From: Symsagittifera roscoffensis
Taxonomy: Eukaryota; Xenacoelomorpha; Acoela; Convolutidae
Length of the DNA: 64,000 nucleotides
Assembly (NCBI RefSeq): GCF_963678635.1
Contig: NC_087064.1
Location: 27,938,189-28,002,188 of the forward strand
Reading direction: 5' to 3'
A program made the translations under genes and the position numbers. This document shows, piece after piece, positions 45,001-57,300 of the stretch. Under the pieces are notes generated by a model, which worked only from the letters and a program-made list of their open reading frames with translations, made no database searches and was not told the DNA's origin. Each line of letters opens with the position of its first letter. Positions within the stretch are counted from its first letter, which is position 1.

Positions 45001-45303
45001 AATACAGGCGAGTATATCGTGAACCACAAAAAGTTCAAGACTAAATTGTGTCGAAGCGTAACTTCTGGGATCATTTGTGGCTACGAGGATCGATGTCAGT
45101 TTGCGCATAGCATTGCGGAGCTTCGACCCTCCAAGTATCCGATAAATTATAAGTCCATAAATTGCCGACAATTTCACACCACTGGGAAATGTCTTCACGC
45201 TGGGAGGTGCACTTTCATTCACAACTTGAACGAGATTGAACAACAGATGATTCTGGAATTCAAGCAGCTGAAAGGATTCGACGAGTTTCTCATGAACCTG
45301 TGA
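42079..45303 (+). CDS. Partial duplicate of the CCCH gene (no exon 1, frameshifted exon 2)
   Basis: Exon equivalents are 42079-42425, 44240-44343 and 44598-45303, with all splice sites kept. The duplicated block starts inside intron 1, so exon 1 and the CCAAT-bearing upstream region are absent. In exon 2 a tandem duplication of GAGAT adds five bases; the frame from exon 1, or from the ATG at 42133, then ends at TGA 42250-42252. Translation could still start at the ATG at 42267 in the original frame, giving about 322 residues with both zinc fingers intact. Only a few residues differ from copy 1 (Arg/Gln and Pro/Arg in exon 2, Val/Leu in exon 3, Gly/Glu in exon 4). It is a functional N-truncated gene only if it has its own promoter; otherwise it is a young pseudogene. 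Confidence 0.55.
43940..44120. mobile_element. 181-bp hAT-like MITE in unit 2
   Basis: Same insertion as 38953-39133, copied with the block; same 7-of-8 flanking repeat. Confidence 0.75.
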
Positions 45304-46969
45304 TTATTATATGAAAGTTGTTAACCAAATGCCTTAACAAAAAACTGAAACCATAGTTGAACTATGACCATTTAAACTGCCTTTACAAAACATTTCAATC
45401 ATTTTTGATATACTTTGTTTTTTCTCATATCTAAGCAGCCTCATTTTATTTCTCTTTTGATATTTTCGTTTTCAACGTCTTGTGATTGTCGCGAACCGCA
45501 ATTCCAAATTGCGAAATGCAATTTCTTTTTGTATTTATGCCCTGATAAATTTATTGTCATATTTTTGCTTCCTAATTTGTAATAACGTTTTATAATTAAA
45601 TATTCGAAAAAAGTTTTATGCTATGTTAGTCGAATGTGTTGTACTGTCTCACGAAAAAAAGTAATTATACAAGTAGAGCGTAGTATTACGAACTAGGAAG
45701 ATGCTCGTTTATTTGGCGCATTTTGAAGCATTATATTTTGTTCACTTTTGCTGCATATCATTATGATTGGTATCTGATTTAGTGGTGGATAGTTCATGTT
45801 TGATGAAAACATGGGATTTGCTTTTTTGAGGTATGGAAATTTTTTGCACTTCGCAAAATTTTTGACTAGAGGTCCAGCTAAAACTGGAGGTACCTGTTTG
45901 ATACTTTTTGACTTTATGGTACTGATGCGAGATGAAATGGGTAATTTCAAAAATAATTTAGTGATTTGTTTGGAGTTTCCCTGGAGACAATAGTTTTTGT
46001 ACAAACTTTAAGGCATAGCATCTTATGCACGGAGGCTTTCCTCAACTTATTGCATCGATTGAACGCTTGATATCAGATTGAACTGTTTTCAAGAAGAGTC
46101 AAAAAGTTTCAAAACATGGACAAGAAACAAAACAATAACCTTTCCGAGGATCATAACTTTTCTCGATACAAAAAGTGAGCTAAGGCGCTAAAACAAGAGA
46201 GCTTCCCACAACCCGTGTTTTTGATTGAAATCAAGACCTCAGTTTTGGGAGGGTAGTTTCCGAGCAAAATCAAAAAGTTCTATAAAACGGTCAAAAAATC
46301 TAAACTTTGACTTCTCCGAAGACCATTTTTTGTTTTAAATTAATTTGTCGTAACCGCTGAATCGTAGGGACAATGAAAACCAAAATCTCAAACTTGGGAT
46401 TGTATTGTTTGAAAAACTTTTTGAAAAAACGGTGCAAAAGTCAATAATTTGACTTTTCTGAGAGCTTAAAATTTTTTTTGTAGAAAATTGGGGGTAGGCA
46501 CTTGTCTAGAGGAGCTTATCACAACCTTTTCTACCCAATGGACCCAAAATATCAGTTATAGAAGAGTTGTTTATGAAAAAATGTTTTAAAAAATTTAGGT
46601 CAAAAAATTTCGAAGGCTGTAAGAAATGGGTAAAAAACCTTATTAGTAGGGATTTGAATTGATTGGAGTATTGAATTTTTGTCTTCAGATAGGAGCAATT
46701 TTTATATTTTTTACTAGTTAACGAAAATTACTCAACAAAAACGCGCTTTTTTGAATCGGATTTGACTGGATTAAAAGCGTGAAACTTATACACATATTTT
46801 AACAGCGGTTTCAGAAAATGTGACTTCTAGTGAAAAAAAAACAAATTCCCTTATAAAATTAGTACTTCAAAAATTATTTGAAAAAAATTTCGAAATTGGG
46901 TTCGGCCATATGCTGAGCGTTGTGTTTTCAAACATTGTGAACCAACTTATTCCAAACAACGAACTTATT
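45304..46969. other. 3' flank of the CCCH duplicate, unit 2
   Basis: A near-exact copy of 40317-41981 with the same UAUUUAU, ATTAAA and degenerate 150-bp repeats. No additional gene. Confidence 0.4.
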
Positions 46970-47494
46970 CGGTGTTGTGTTTCCAAAAAAATCCAAAAAA
47001 ATTGCTTGCTGGGATATGTATCTCATGTTCTAAAGGATGACAACCACCGATTTACTTAACCAATGTTTTAATATTTGTTCGTGGATTCCACTGACAATGA
47101 TAAAGTACTTGCTGTTAAATGCCATATTGCTATAGATAAGAATTCAAGCTCTAGTTCATTTTTTTTTCATATAAAAGTTTAGTACTAATCCAAATTCGGC
47201 ATCCGTTCACAGTTTGCGGATTCCAGCTACATTTTGCGGAATCCACTTACAATTGCGGAATCCAGAGAAACTAGCTATGTTCGCTTGTTGCGGAATCCGC
47301 GACAAACCAAGTATGGCGATACAATTTACGTTGCAGGTATTTGTACGCGAAATCCAGAGAAAATGTGCTTGTGGTATCCACTTACATATTTCAACATGTT
47401 TAAAGATTTGTCTCTGGAATCGAGGAACATACAGACACAAAACTGTGCGCACATCCAGTTCACTCTTTGGTCTCGTAATTTTTTTGTTTTTTAA
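46970..47494. repeat. Short TTGCGGAATCC repeats in unannotated sequence
   Basis: Between about 47210 and 47300 the motif ttgcgga(a/t)tcc occurs four times at irregular spacing (24, 20 and about 35 bases), with related 'gtggattccac' near 47080 and 'gtggtatccac' near 47370. Three overlapping short frames cover this area, but none resembles a protein. Confidence 0.35.
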
Positions 47495-47945
47495 AAATAT
47501 CATCACCTCACACGCTATATTTAGGACATAGTGATATATTTTGCATATAGCGAAGAATTAGTTTAAAGTATTATCAAAACTGCAAAATATTCACATATAG
47601 TTTTACCAGCATATTGTATCACCAAATAGCATGAGTCAATTCAACTTGGAACATTTTTTTTGGGACTGATTAAATTCCGCTAACGCGTTCGTAGCACGAA
47701 ATTTACCGCGCGTTACAGTTCCCTTGTTGATCACATTGGCAATTTTTAAACCTACCAAACTTTACAGAATAAAAGAACCCGTGAACTATCTTTTCATCAC
47801 TTTGTGCTCAAGCAACAATACCTTTTGGCCTGAATCAGAAGTTGCTAGTTATATAGTCAAAATTTGCTTTGAAAATAAGCATCACCCAAGCCAAAATATT
47901 CCGTCAGTTTCTTCAGACGAAATAATAAAAATTTTAAAACATTTA
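47495..47945 (-). repeat. Hairpin-ended repeat, reverse copy without hairpin
   Basis: 'catcacctcacacgctatat', 'tcgtagcacgaaatttaccg', 'cgcgttacagttcccttg' and 'aatattccgtcagtttcttc' are the complements of the subtype A blocks in order. The hairpin end, expected near 47300-47450, is not recognisable. Confidence 0.55.
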
Positions 47946-49227
47946 AGCAAATAGGACGAAGGGTATCAATATGCCTTCATAATATGAAAAGGATATAAAC
48001 AAACTAATAGATAATAAGCAGATGAACAAGCAGTCTAGTGCAGCGATGAACTATTCATCAGCCCAAAAAAGACCCTGATGAAAAAATACCGATCTATGAA
48101 AATTAATTAACAAGTACTCGCGAAGCAGGCATATGATTATTCGCGTACAAGAACATGACTTTTTCCATAATAAAACTAAGATGCGCAGTACAGCGACTGA
48201 ATAAAAAAACGGAATCAGTTTAAAACAAGTATTTTATATTCAACTATATTTTTTGAAAATAAATAATTACTAAAAAATATTAAAAACTAACCAATCATGA
48301 TCCATTACTAAAACTTATGATATTTTTTAAAACTGAAACTATTTATAAATTTAACCAGAGAAGAAATAATTTAACCTAGGAAGCAGTTAGTAAAATTTTA
48401 AATGATTAATTTAAATGAAAGTCCATAATTTCTTGCTTCTCGAGGATCATTTCTTTTATTGTTTTACTTCACAATAAATGATACAAATTTTTTAAACAAC
48501 TAATTTACTTGCAAAAATGGATAATCAAGAATTTTCTTGGATTGTCAACATTTCTTTCACACTGAAATAATTTTAAAATTTTAATGAAGGCTGAGTCTTG
48601 ATTTAATTTTTGAATCTAATTTGATCAGTTTTGATCATTTCATCAAGGTTTTCCTTGGATCTGAATTTCTAAACTTTAAATCTTTAATTTTAAACTTTTA
48701 TTCTTCAGATAACTTTGTTTTAAACTTAGATCATCAAGGCTTGGATCAATTCAAAAATTCAAGCTCACCACTTATTCTGAATTGTCCAACGATCTCAAAC
48801 ATCGATTTTTTCTTCAACTTTTACAAACGATTCAGGACCAAGTGAAAGTTTTCTTGAAACTCATCTTTAAAATTAAGCTAAACAGTGAAAAATTTTGGTT
48901 ACTCATCTTTCACTTCAGTCCCACTTCTTAAACTGACCCCGTCCTAGAACAAATCTTAGTATGAGTAGCCTGATGAAAAATAGACTTTTTTCAACATAAT
49001 CAGGATTCATAGAACAATCTCGAAAACAATTTCGCGCATATCGTGAAAAAGACACGATCATAGGAGATAGAACAGATTCTGTATGAAATCCAAAATAGTA
49101 TCACGATAAGACTTTCAATATAGCAAACGGTTTTTCAAGCTCAGAAATTAAACAGTTTTAGCGAAAATTTTTTTTTAAAGAATAACTCCCTTCAGAACAG
49201 ATATTACTCATTTAAATTAAAACACAA
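47946..49227. other. AT-rich stretch upstream of the gypsy-like gag
   Basis: The base composition changes here to an A-rich plus strand that lasts to about 61 kb. A 5' LTR and primer-binding site should lie here if the element is complete. I could not find a TG...CA block repeated at the other end, nor a tRNA-complementary site. Confidence 0.35.
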
Positions 49228-50924
49228 TGTTTCACAATACGACAATGTATACTAACTTAAATAGAACCATCTTGAACACACAAGAAAACCTAAATAGAGC
49301 TACAAAGTTGAATCAACAACACATTCAAACACCATCACATTTAACTAATGAAGAAACTGTTAAAACACAGCTATCAACAACAGAGCAAACAACATATTAC
49401 TGAATCATCCAATGATAACGACACCACAATATGAAACAATACCCCAATTTGACATAGCAATCAACAGCTTAAGCAACATTCTTTCCTAAATACTCACAAA
49501 TAGGTTATCAAACATGCAGGCCAAAAACCAAGAGACGTTCTTTTAATAAACAAAAATAAACCAGTAAAAATGATTTTGCAAACAACAACTACGAGTTTTT
49601 GCGATTAAATACTTGTCAACAAATACCACGACCACTCTCAACAACAAAAACACAGTCCTAGGAACATAATTATAATCAACAACCACCTAAGAACGCCAAT
49701 TAGCAACCAATGAATTTTCAAGATAAAAAAAACACCCAAGCAGACTGAAAACTATCCAATTTTTCAAAAAAAAAAACAACCGATATAACGATTACTCTTA
49801 TGGAAACCAAACACATTACACTGAAGATGAAGATCAACGAAATTAATTCAAATCTAATCAACAAAAACTCAATGAAGTAACATCGATCATCGAGATGAAA
49901 TGTTTTATTCGGATATCTTTGAACCCAAAATAAATCCATCAACAAATCATTCGAAACAATCAATGTTCTCTTTGAAACAAAAACTTACACAACCAAATCA
50001 AGTCGTACAGACCCAAAACACAGTGCAAAATCAAGGCGACCAACTAGAAACAAGAGGAAAAGAAATCCCATTACCACACTGCTGACAACAACACGAAAAG
50101 AATTGAAACCAATTTACAAATTTTAGAAAAAAAAACCAAAAAAGCCAAATCACTTCAAATGACAATGAATCCACACCTTATATATGGATCATCCATCACA
50201 TCAAAAAAAACACTAATGCTTTCACAGGAACAGATCCCGAACACTCCCGATTTGAACGCCGTCAGATCCCGTTACAGCCAACGTAATTTTAAATATAGGA
50301 CCACAACCCATAAACACCGCTCTTAATCAAATTTGGATTCACAGACGTACAGCACTAATACAAATCACACTTGATGACGCAGCGCAAGAAAAAGTTTCGT
50401 TTTTACCAATAGAAAGCCAATCAGGTTGGAAAAGTTTCACATAAAAATTATCAAAAATGTTTGACTGAGAAAGAAGTAAACAACATCAAAGCGTTTTATT
50501 AAGGAGAATTTGCAGCCTATCAAATGAAACTAAAAAACAACTAGCTGTAAGAATAGCAGCTCAGGTACGGAAAGCATATTCTCTAAAAACACATGATCAG
50601 AAAGACAGAACTTCTAATGATAACTTTAACACCACAATTAAGAAAAAGAGCAATATAGAAAAAAGCATCACATTTATCATCAATTCGCAAACCAGATATA
50701 GATTTTCCTAAAATAGTCAGCAAATTAAAACAAGCGGGTCTTCACAATGATTTTAGATGAAACAAAAAAACTTAAAATTACAATAAGCGTTAGTTTTCAA
50801 AGATCTACTTCACATATAATTAATATTCATGACTCAGATAATCAATTAGCAGAAAAATAAATTAAATACTTACTATAAATATGAGAAAAACATAAGTTTT
50901 AAAAGTAAACATTCATTTAAAAAA

Positions 50925-50970
50925 TGTACTTATTGTCGACGATACGGACACATAATTTCTGAAAACAGGT
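50925..50970 (+). pseudogene. Gag zinc-knuckle (CCHC) remnant
   Basis: The frame reads CTYCRRYGHIISEN. The first Cys-x2-Cys-x4-His ligands are intact; the fourth ligand is replaced by Asn and a stop follows two codons later. Its place just before the gap and the RT is right for the end of a gypsy gag. Confidence 0.6.
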
Positions 50971-51087
50971 AGAAACAAAAAGATAAGCCAGTACGACCAC
51001 CGAAACATAAAGAACCAAATAAACTTTTTCACCAATACACGAAAAAAAGTTATCAAAACTAACCAAAGAAAATTTTTCAAAGTAACA

Positions 51088-51287
51088 NNNNNNNNNNNNN
51101 NNNNNNNNNNNNNNNNNNNNNNNNNNNNNNNNNNNNNNNNNNNNNNNNNNNNNNNNNNNNNNNNNNNNNNNNNNNNNNNNNNNNNNNNNNNNNNNNNNNN
51201 NNNNNNNNNNNNNNNNNNNNNNNNNNNNNNNNNNNNNNNNNNNNNNNNNNNNNNNNNNNNNNNNNNNNNNNNNNNNNNNNNNNNNNN
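51088..51287. other. Assembly gap (200 N) inside pol
   Basis: A 200-N placeholder lies between the zinc-knuckle remnant and RT motif A. The protease and N-terminal RT coding parts are therefore missing from the assembly, not necessarily from the genome. The true gap length is unknown. Confidence 0.95.
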
Positions 51288-51288
51288 A

Positions 51289-52070
51289 AAAAGAGAATTC
51301 TTAAAAAAACGGACATAGTTTTAACAGCAGACTTGAACAATGCATACGATCAAATACACCTCGATGAACAAGCACAACGCTTAACAGAATTTTTTGTTGG
51401 AATTCAACATACGAAGATATTTGATTGTTATATGGATTCTCATATGACTAGTAGTTTTTTCGCATTCATGAGCAACCTTAGAAAAATATCACCAAAGATT
51501 CGGAAAAAAATACAAAAGATTTCCCAGATAAAACACACTTTTCCCTACCCGAGCTAAATTTATAGCCCACTTTATTGAAGGAAAATCAAGAACTCCAGTA
51601 AAATCAAGAATAGATGCTATCATGAAAAAGCAACCACCATCTATTTTTCAGAAATTAAAGAGTCTTTTTGGATTGTTAACTTTGCCAAGTAAATACGTGT
51701 ACGAAATGCAACTATATCCTAGACCAATTCTCAAAGTTTACGACAAGAAAAAACAATTTTGAACGAACAAGCGAACACCAAAAACTATTTGTTGAAATTC
51801 AAAAAACTCATTAGCGAAAAGTTATATTGCTCTCTGCGACCCAGATCGACCATTTCACGCAATATGTGATGCAACTAGCTCCGGCGTTGAAACAACACTC
51901 TTAAAGTCTTACGACGGTTCAAAAAAATTAATCAAAACCCAATCAATTCACGACTTTTAACACCAAAAGAAATACGACTCTCTACACTCATGAGAGAGTG
52001 TACAACTATGATGTACATACTAACAAAGTACGAATTTTTAATTCTCGGATCAAATCCATCAGATTTTTAA
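51289..52070 (+). pseudogene. Gypsy-type RT and RNase H fragments
   Basis: Directly after the gap the frame gives DIVLTADLNNAYDQIHLDEQ, which is RT motif A with its first catalytic Asp (the ADLKNAYHQI of the family), then RLTEFFVG. The open frame ends at 51557 before any YxDD box. A shifted frame then reads AIMKKQPPSIFQKLKSLFGL, the connection block with the P-rich/FLGL motif, and IALCDPDRPFHAICDATSSG, the strand carrying the RNase H Asp. LTPKEIRLSTLMRECTTMMY follows, the RNase H 'Yxxxexexlaivxa' region. The order is right, but at least three frame breaks make it non-functional. Confidence 0.65.
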
Positions 52071-53029
52071 TCCATCAGTCTCTTTCAGAGATCGTAAGTC
52101 TTTAATTTTGTTTAGACAGATATCAAACTCAAGTCATAGAGTCTGTAAATTTCAATTAATTTTGCTGAAATTCCCCAATTTACAGATAATCGAAAAAACA
52201 GGTTAAAACCTTGCTTTGCCAATTACTCTTAAATTATATACACCATCAGAACTATCAAGAAAGACCACAATTGAAAATCGACGAAACACAAGTTTCGTCC
52301 TTGCTCCAGATGAACTATCATCACGACTAGAATGCAAATATAAAAATACAAAAAGACAAACCCCACAGAAGCAAAAAAATATTTCCACTTATAGAAAAAG
52401 ATTATCTAAAAGACACACTCAAAATAGCACGATCAATAAATTGAAAAAACTAATAAACAACAAAAAAAAACCTTGATTCCAAAAACTGTGTTAAAAACAT
52501 CCCGTTAAAAAGCCAAGATATGCAAACTTTTATTCGTAATGTCTAATGAACCTGACAATCCAACTACTTGATGATCAAAATCCAGAGCCTTTTTTATGCC
52601 AAAAGAAAACTGATACGGCAAAAAAAAGAAAACTAGAACTGCAAAAGCGAGTAAAGTATCCTAGGAAATAAAACTTTAGTCTGATACTTCCGCAAATTCA
52701 ATAACAAAATCAATGAACAAAAATAAAGAAAATTTACAATTTTTACACCCCAGTAACAGAGTGCTTTGATACCATTAAGTTCAATCATCGTAGCATTTTA
52801 CACAGCATAATCTTCCAAAATGAAAGAACATATTGAATCAGAAAAAAAAACCAAAGACAATTATAAACAATTTTTTTCCCAGTTGCAGCAACAAGAAATA
52901 AAGTATTTTCTTATGAGTTTCTTACCTGTCAACTGAACATAATTTTTCCACGCAAAACGCAAATTTCAGAAAAACAAGATTTTAAGGGACAAAAATTGTA
53001 TTTTACTCACGGAATCTCTTTCAGTGCAA

Positions 53030-53200
53030 AAATCCTGTTTCACCCTCTTCTGAAGGAAATTCATACATCATAGTAAAAGTAGACGCATTTACACATTATG
53101 TTGTTATAAATCCAGTACCACATTGTAAAGTTTACTATAAATATACTAGAATTTACGAACACTAGATAGCCAGTTCCGGATTACCAGATATCTTTAACAA
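53030..53200 (+). pseudogene. Integrase-like fragment
   Basis: Reading across two frames gives a VKVDAFTHYVVINPVPH stretch and then ARSGLPDIF. These resemble the 'vvDxFSkyxxxxPv' and 'GxPxxi' blocks of gypsy integrase cores. The His-His/Cys-Cys zinc motif and the catalytic triad are not recoverable. The assignment depends on position downstream of RNase H. Confidence 0.4.
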
Positions 53201-54384
53201 ACACTGGAATTCATTAAAATCAAAATTAATACAATTTTTCATTTAATTTACATTTTAAAATAAACAAAAACCTCGAACTTCACGCACCCCCATTGCACTA
53301 ATTGAAGGTTTGAATTGTTCACTCAATGAATATTTAAGATGTAATAACGGAAATAATAACGGAAATAAAAACGAAAGTTAACTGGAATAGTAAAAAATAC
53401 ACTGAATCAAAAGACTTCAAATTATTACCACTAGCCCAACAACTCTCAAATATGCACAACTTTTGAATTATTAACCTATGAAGTGGTTTTTAATCAAGAA
53501 CCATGAAAACAATTAATATTCACAGCAAAAACATACACAAATAAGCATTGTCATTCATCAAAAGACTCCATACGTTATAAATTACCATTTCACAATCACG
53601 ATGATGATCAATTTCATCATTTTCAAAGTTGCAAATTATTTTTCGGTTCCCATATGAAAAAAATTTTAAACAATGATAAGAACACAGCGAAATTTATCAA
53701 AAAGTAGCAAAAAAATTGCTACAAAGACAAAAAATTCGATTTCCAATCAATTTACGTTTTAAGTCCGCTTGAGATCTAAAAAAAGGAACTTTCGTTCTAA
53801 TTCAAAATTTCACGAATTACAAAAGCGTTTCCGACAGATTAAAATTCTCAAGAAAAAGACCTTATCAAAGTATTGATAAACCGACAGCCGTAACGTATAA
53901 ACTAACTGACTCAAGTACAAAAAAATTACGCAACACAGAAACAACTTCTCAATATATCACTCAACAGGTTACGATTTCCGAGAATTTTCTAGTTAGTTTT
54001 TTTTACTAGACTCCATTTTGTCGTAAGACCTCAAAAGTCATTGATCAAAAAATACCTGACTATACAAAAAAAATTACAACATTAACAAACGACTCGGCAA
54101 AATATAAACCAAAAAACAGTCTAAGTTTATTACCACTACACAGAGCACAACTCAAAAACTACTGGAACAAGTTCTAATACCTGAAACAAAAAAAATACAA
54201 TAAAGCCAATTATCTACACTTCCAAATCAACCGAGAACACGTTGTAAAAATTTTAATACGCAATCAAAAAGGTTTGGAAAATGTCGAATTTCAATAACGA
54301 CCTTGAAACACATTTTATCCATTTTCAATGAATTAAAATTCAACTCCAACATAACATCATTCAGGTCAAAAAAAACAACACTCT

Positions 54385-57300
54385 CATGTTTGAAAATTGA
54401 AATAAAATTACAAACCCCTTTTATTATCACTCAACACAAAACAGTTAAGTCTTTTTTAAATTCAGACCCCAAAATTCCACAAAATAATAAGGAAATTAGC
54501 TTAAAGCTAAGATATCACAACATCTCCTAGCCTAAAGAAAGGCTTCCACAAAAAGACTCCTGATCATCTTGTAAAGAAAAACAAGAACTAGCAACTCAAT
54601 ACCCGACCTCTCAGACTGGTCAACACCAAAAGTTCCCTGTATCTAATCCTCTGTCAAAAATTAATAAACAACCCGACCCCATTCGATATATCCCCAAAAA
54701 AGTTAAAGAAGTATCGATAACTTGAAATAACTTTTTAAATGCTGATTTGTCGAACATTCGTCCAAATTTTTAACACAATTTTCTGAATAGTTATTTTTTC
54801 TTTCTTAATTGATATCTTGGATTTCAAATATTTTTCGTTTGTTTAAAATTTGTCATTTTCTGTTTTCTGTTAAAAAAGCAATGTTTCCTTCTCCCAAGTC
54901 CTTGACAAACTAATCAGTTACCATAGCGATCAATGTCTTTTCTTCTAAGTGATAAGGTTTCTTGTTCTTAAAAACGAACACGTGTTATTTCTTGTAGTCT
55001 TGCCAACTGAACTAGCATCACAAAAACTTCCGTATTGAATGAACCATACATTCCCAAAGGCGAGTCAAGCCTGGCTAACGACTAAATCCTCTTGCAAACT
55101 TTCAGCAACGTCACCAAAAACGCTTTCCCTGCCATCAATCCAATCAGTAGTAAGTATTTCTTCTCTAAATTTCTTTCCCATGAGTCTACAACAAGATCTC
55201 AATAGTAGATATTAAGAACTACAAAACACTAGTAAGTTTGACATTAATTTTACAACAACATCTGAAGAATACATACCAAGAGCTACAATAAACTTAACAG
55301 TTGGGAGTTAAGCCGATTACAAAATAGACAAGACATCGACAAAGATCTTCAAAACTATAATAATTATTTGTAAAGAGTTGATCTATATATACGACAGTTA
55401 CATTAAAAAACCGTTGGTTATACAAATTTTCACAAGCCACTTTCGGGACTATCAAGCACATGTATCCTTAAGTATTGACATCATTCAATATCTTCAATCT
55501 TCTCGCACGAACCGAACCTACAATTCACAATAAGCCATCCCCACGAGCAGGACCACAAGACTTCTTAGTGACACACTACTATTGCGATTGCAATCAACAA
55601 AAAATATTACACCGTTTCTCAAAAAACCAAGCAGCCCAATGCGAATCAGAACCACATGCAATTGAAACAACTACTGTTTTTGCTACAGTTTAGTCTAAAG
55701 CTCGCGCTACAACACTTGAGGGCTAAAAACCACAGCAAAATTTTGTGAAAAGACAGTACACTGTTTACAAGTATCAAGTAGACGGGATCAATAAAATTTT
55801 TATCAGAGTAATAATGAACGTTTATTACATCCCTAAAATTATTTAAAAAAAACTAAATGATTAAAGTTTGTTCAAAACAAAGACAACACCCGAACACTTG
55901 TAAATTTTTAGATCTTTGCCGACTGAACACATCAACAAAAGACAGTACACTGTTTACAAGTATCAAGTAGACCTGATCACGAATAATTTCATCAAAGTAA
56001 TAATCTCATGTTTGAAAATTGAATTAAAATTACAATCCCCTTTTGTCACTCTACACAAAAATCATAGTTTTTGTTTAAAAAACGTCCCTAAAATATTAGC
56101 GAAACTAGCGTAAAGCTAAAATATTACAACATCTCCCAGCCTAAAGATAGGCCTCCACAAAAAGACTTCTGATCGTCTTGTAACTAAAAACCAGAACTAG
56201 CAACTCGATACCCGACCTCTCAGACTGGTCAACACCAAAAATTCCCTGTATCCAACCCTCTTGTCAAAAATCAATAAACAATCCGACCCCATTCGATGTA
56301 GCCCCAAAAAAATAACAGAACTATCGATAACTTAAAATCACTTTTTAAATGCTGATTTGTCGAACATTCGTCCATCCAAATTTTTAACAAAATTTTGGTA
56401 AATTTGATTCACTTCATACCTATTTTTCTGAATATTTGTATTTTTTTTCTTAATTGATATCTTAGATTTCAAATAAGTAATTTTTTTCTTTTTTTTTCAA
56501 ATTTGTCATTTTCTGTTTTCTGTTGAAAAAGCTATGTTTCCTTCTCGCAGGTCATTGGCAAACTAATCAGTTACCATAGCAATCAATGTCTTTTCTTCTA
56601 AGTGATAAGGTTTCTTGTTCTTAAAAACGAACTGTTATTTCTTGTAATCTTCCTAACTGTACTAGCATCCCAAATATTAGCTCTTTATAAATGGATAGAT
56701 GAAGCAAAAATTGTTTTAACACTAGCAATCAATTTGATAATCAGTTTTTGTCAAAAACTATTACCAAGAACATACTTTTTCTCAAATTCAACTGACAAAA
56801 AGAAATCTATATCAAAATTGCTGATCAAAACCAAAAAACAGATACCCCATCTGTCAGACCATGCCTAAGTTTAAAATAAAATCCCCGCACAATCGATAGT
56901 TCAAATCCGCATCCGCACGCAAACAACTGAATGTCAAACCCGGATGTCATCCGTTGAAAACCCATATACCTTCGAAGAAAGTCTATTTCCTTTCACAAAA
57001 TTTAACACATCTACTATCTGACTACCTAGGTTCAACTCCAACCACAGAAAAAATAAGGAAGAACCCACTGAATCCTTCAAAAATCCAGCAAAGACTTCCG
57101 TCTAACGACTAAATTGATCATCTTCTAGTAAAATTTCAGCAACCTTACCAAAAACGCTTTCCCTGCCATCAACCCAATCAGTTGTAAGGATTTCTTCTCC
57201 AAATTCTTTTCCGATAAGTTTACAACAACATCTAAATAAAACATATCAAGAACTACAAAAAACTTCACAGTTGGGCATTGAACCGATTACAATATCGACA

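Larger units (their letters stand above)
41982..46969. repeat. Tandem duplication containing CCCH exons 2-4, unit 2
   Basis: A 4988-bp copy of 36560-41981. It lacks the 414-bp MITE and carries a 14-bp insertion (acaccgcatgcggt) near 43684-43697 that creates an ACCGCATGCGGT palindrome, or else unit 1 lost it. The downstream flank changes after 'gaacttatt' at 46969. Confidence 0.9.
49228..54200 (+). mobile_element. Ty3/gypsy-like gag-pol region (decayed, A-rich)
   Basis: Broken plus-strand text follows the order of a Ty3/gypsy polyprotein. An Asn- and Gln-rich N-terminus starts at ATG 49228. A capsid-like part (about 50220-50760) has stretches such as LNQIWIHRRTALIQITLDDA and QLRKRAISKKASHL. 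A zinc-knuckle remnant lies at 50925-50970, then a gap, RT and RNase H (51289-52070) and an integrase-like stretch near 53000-53200 with DAFTHYVVINPV. Stops and frame changes occur every few tens of codons, so nothing is expressed as a polyprotein. No LTR boundaries are seen. Confidence 0.6.
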
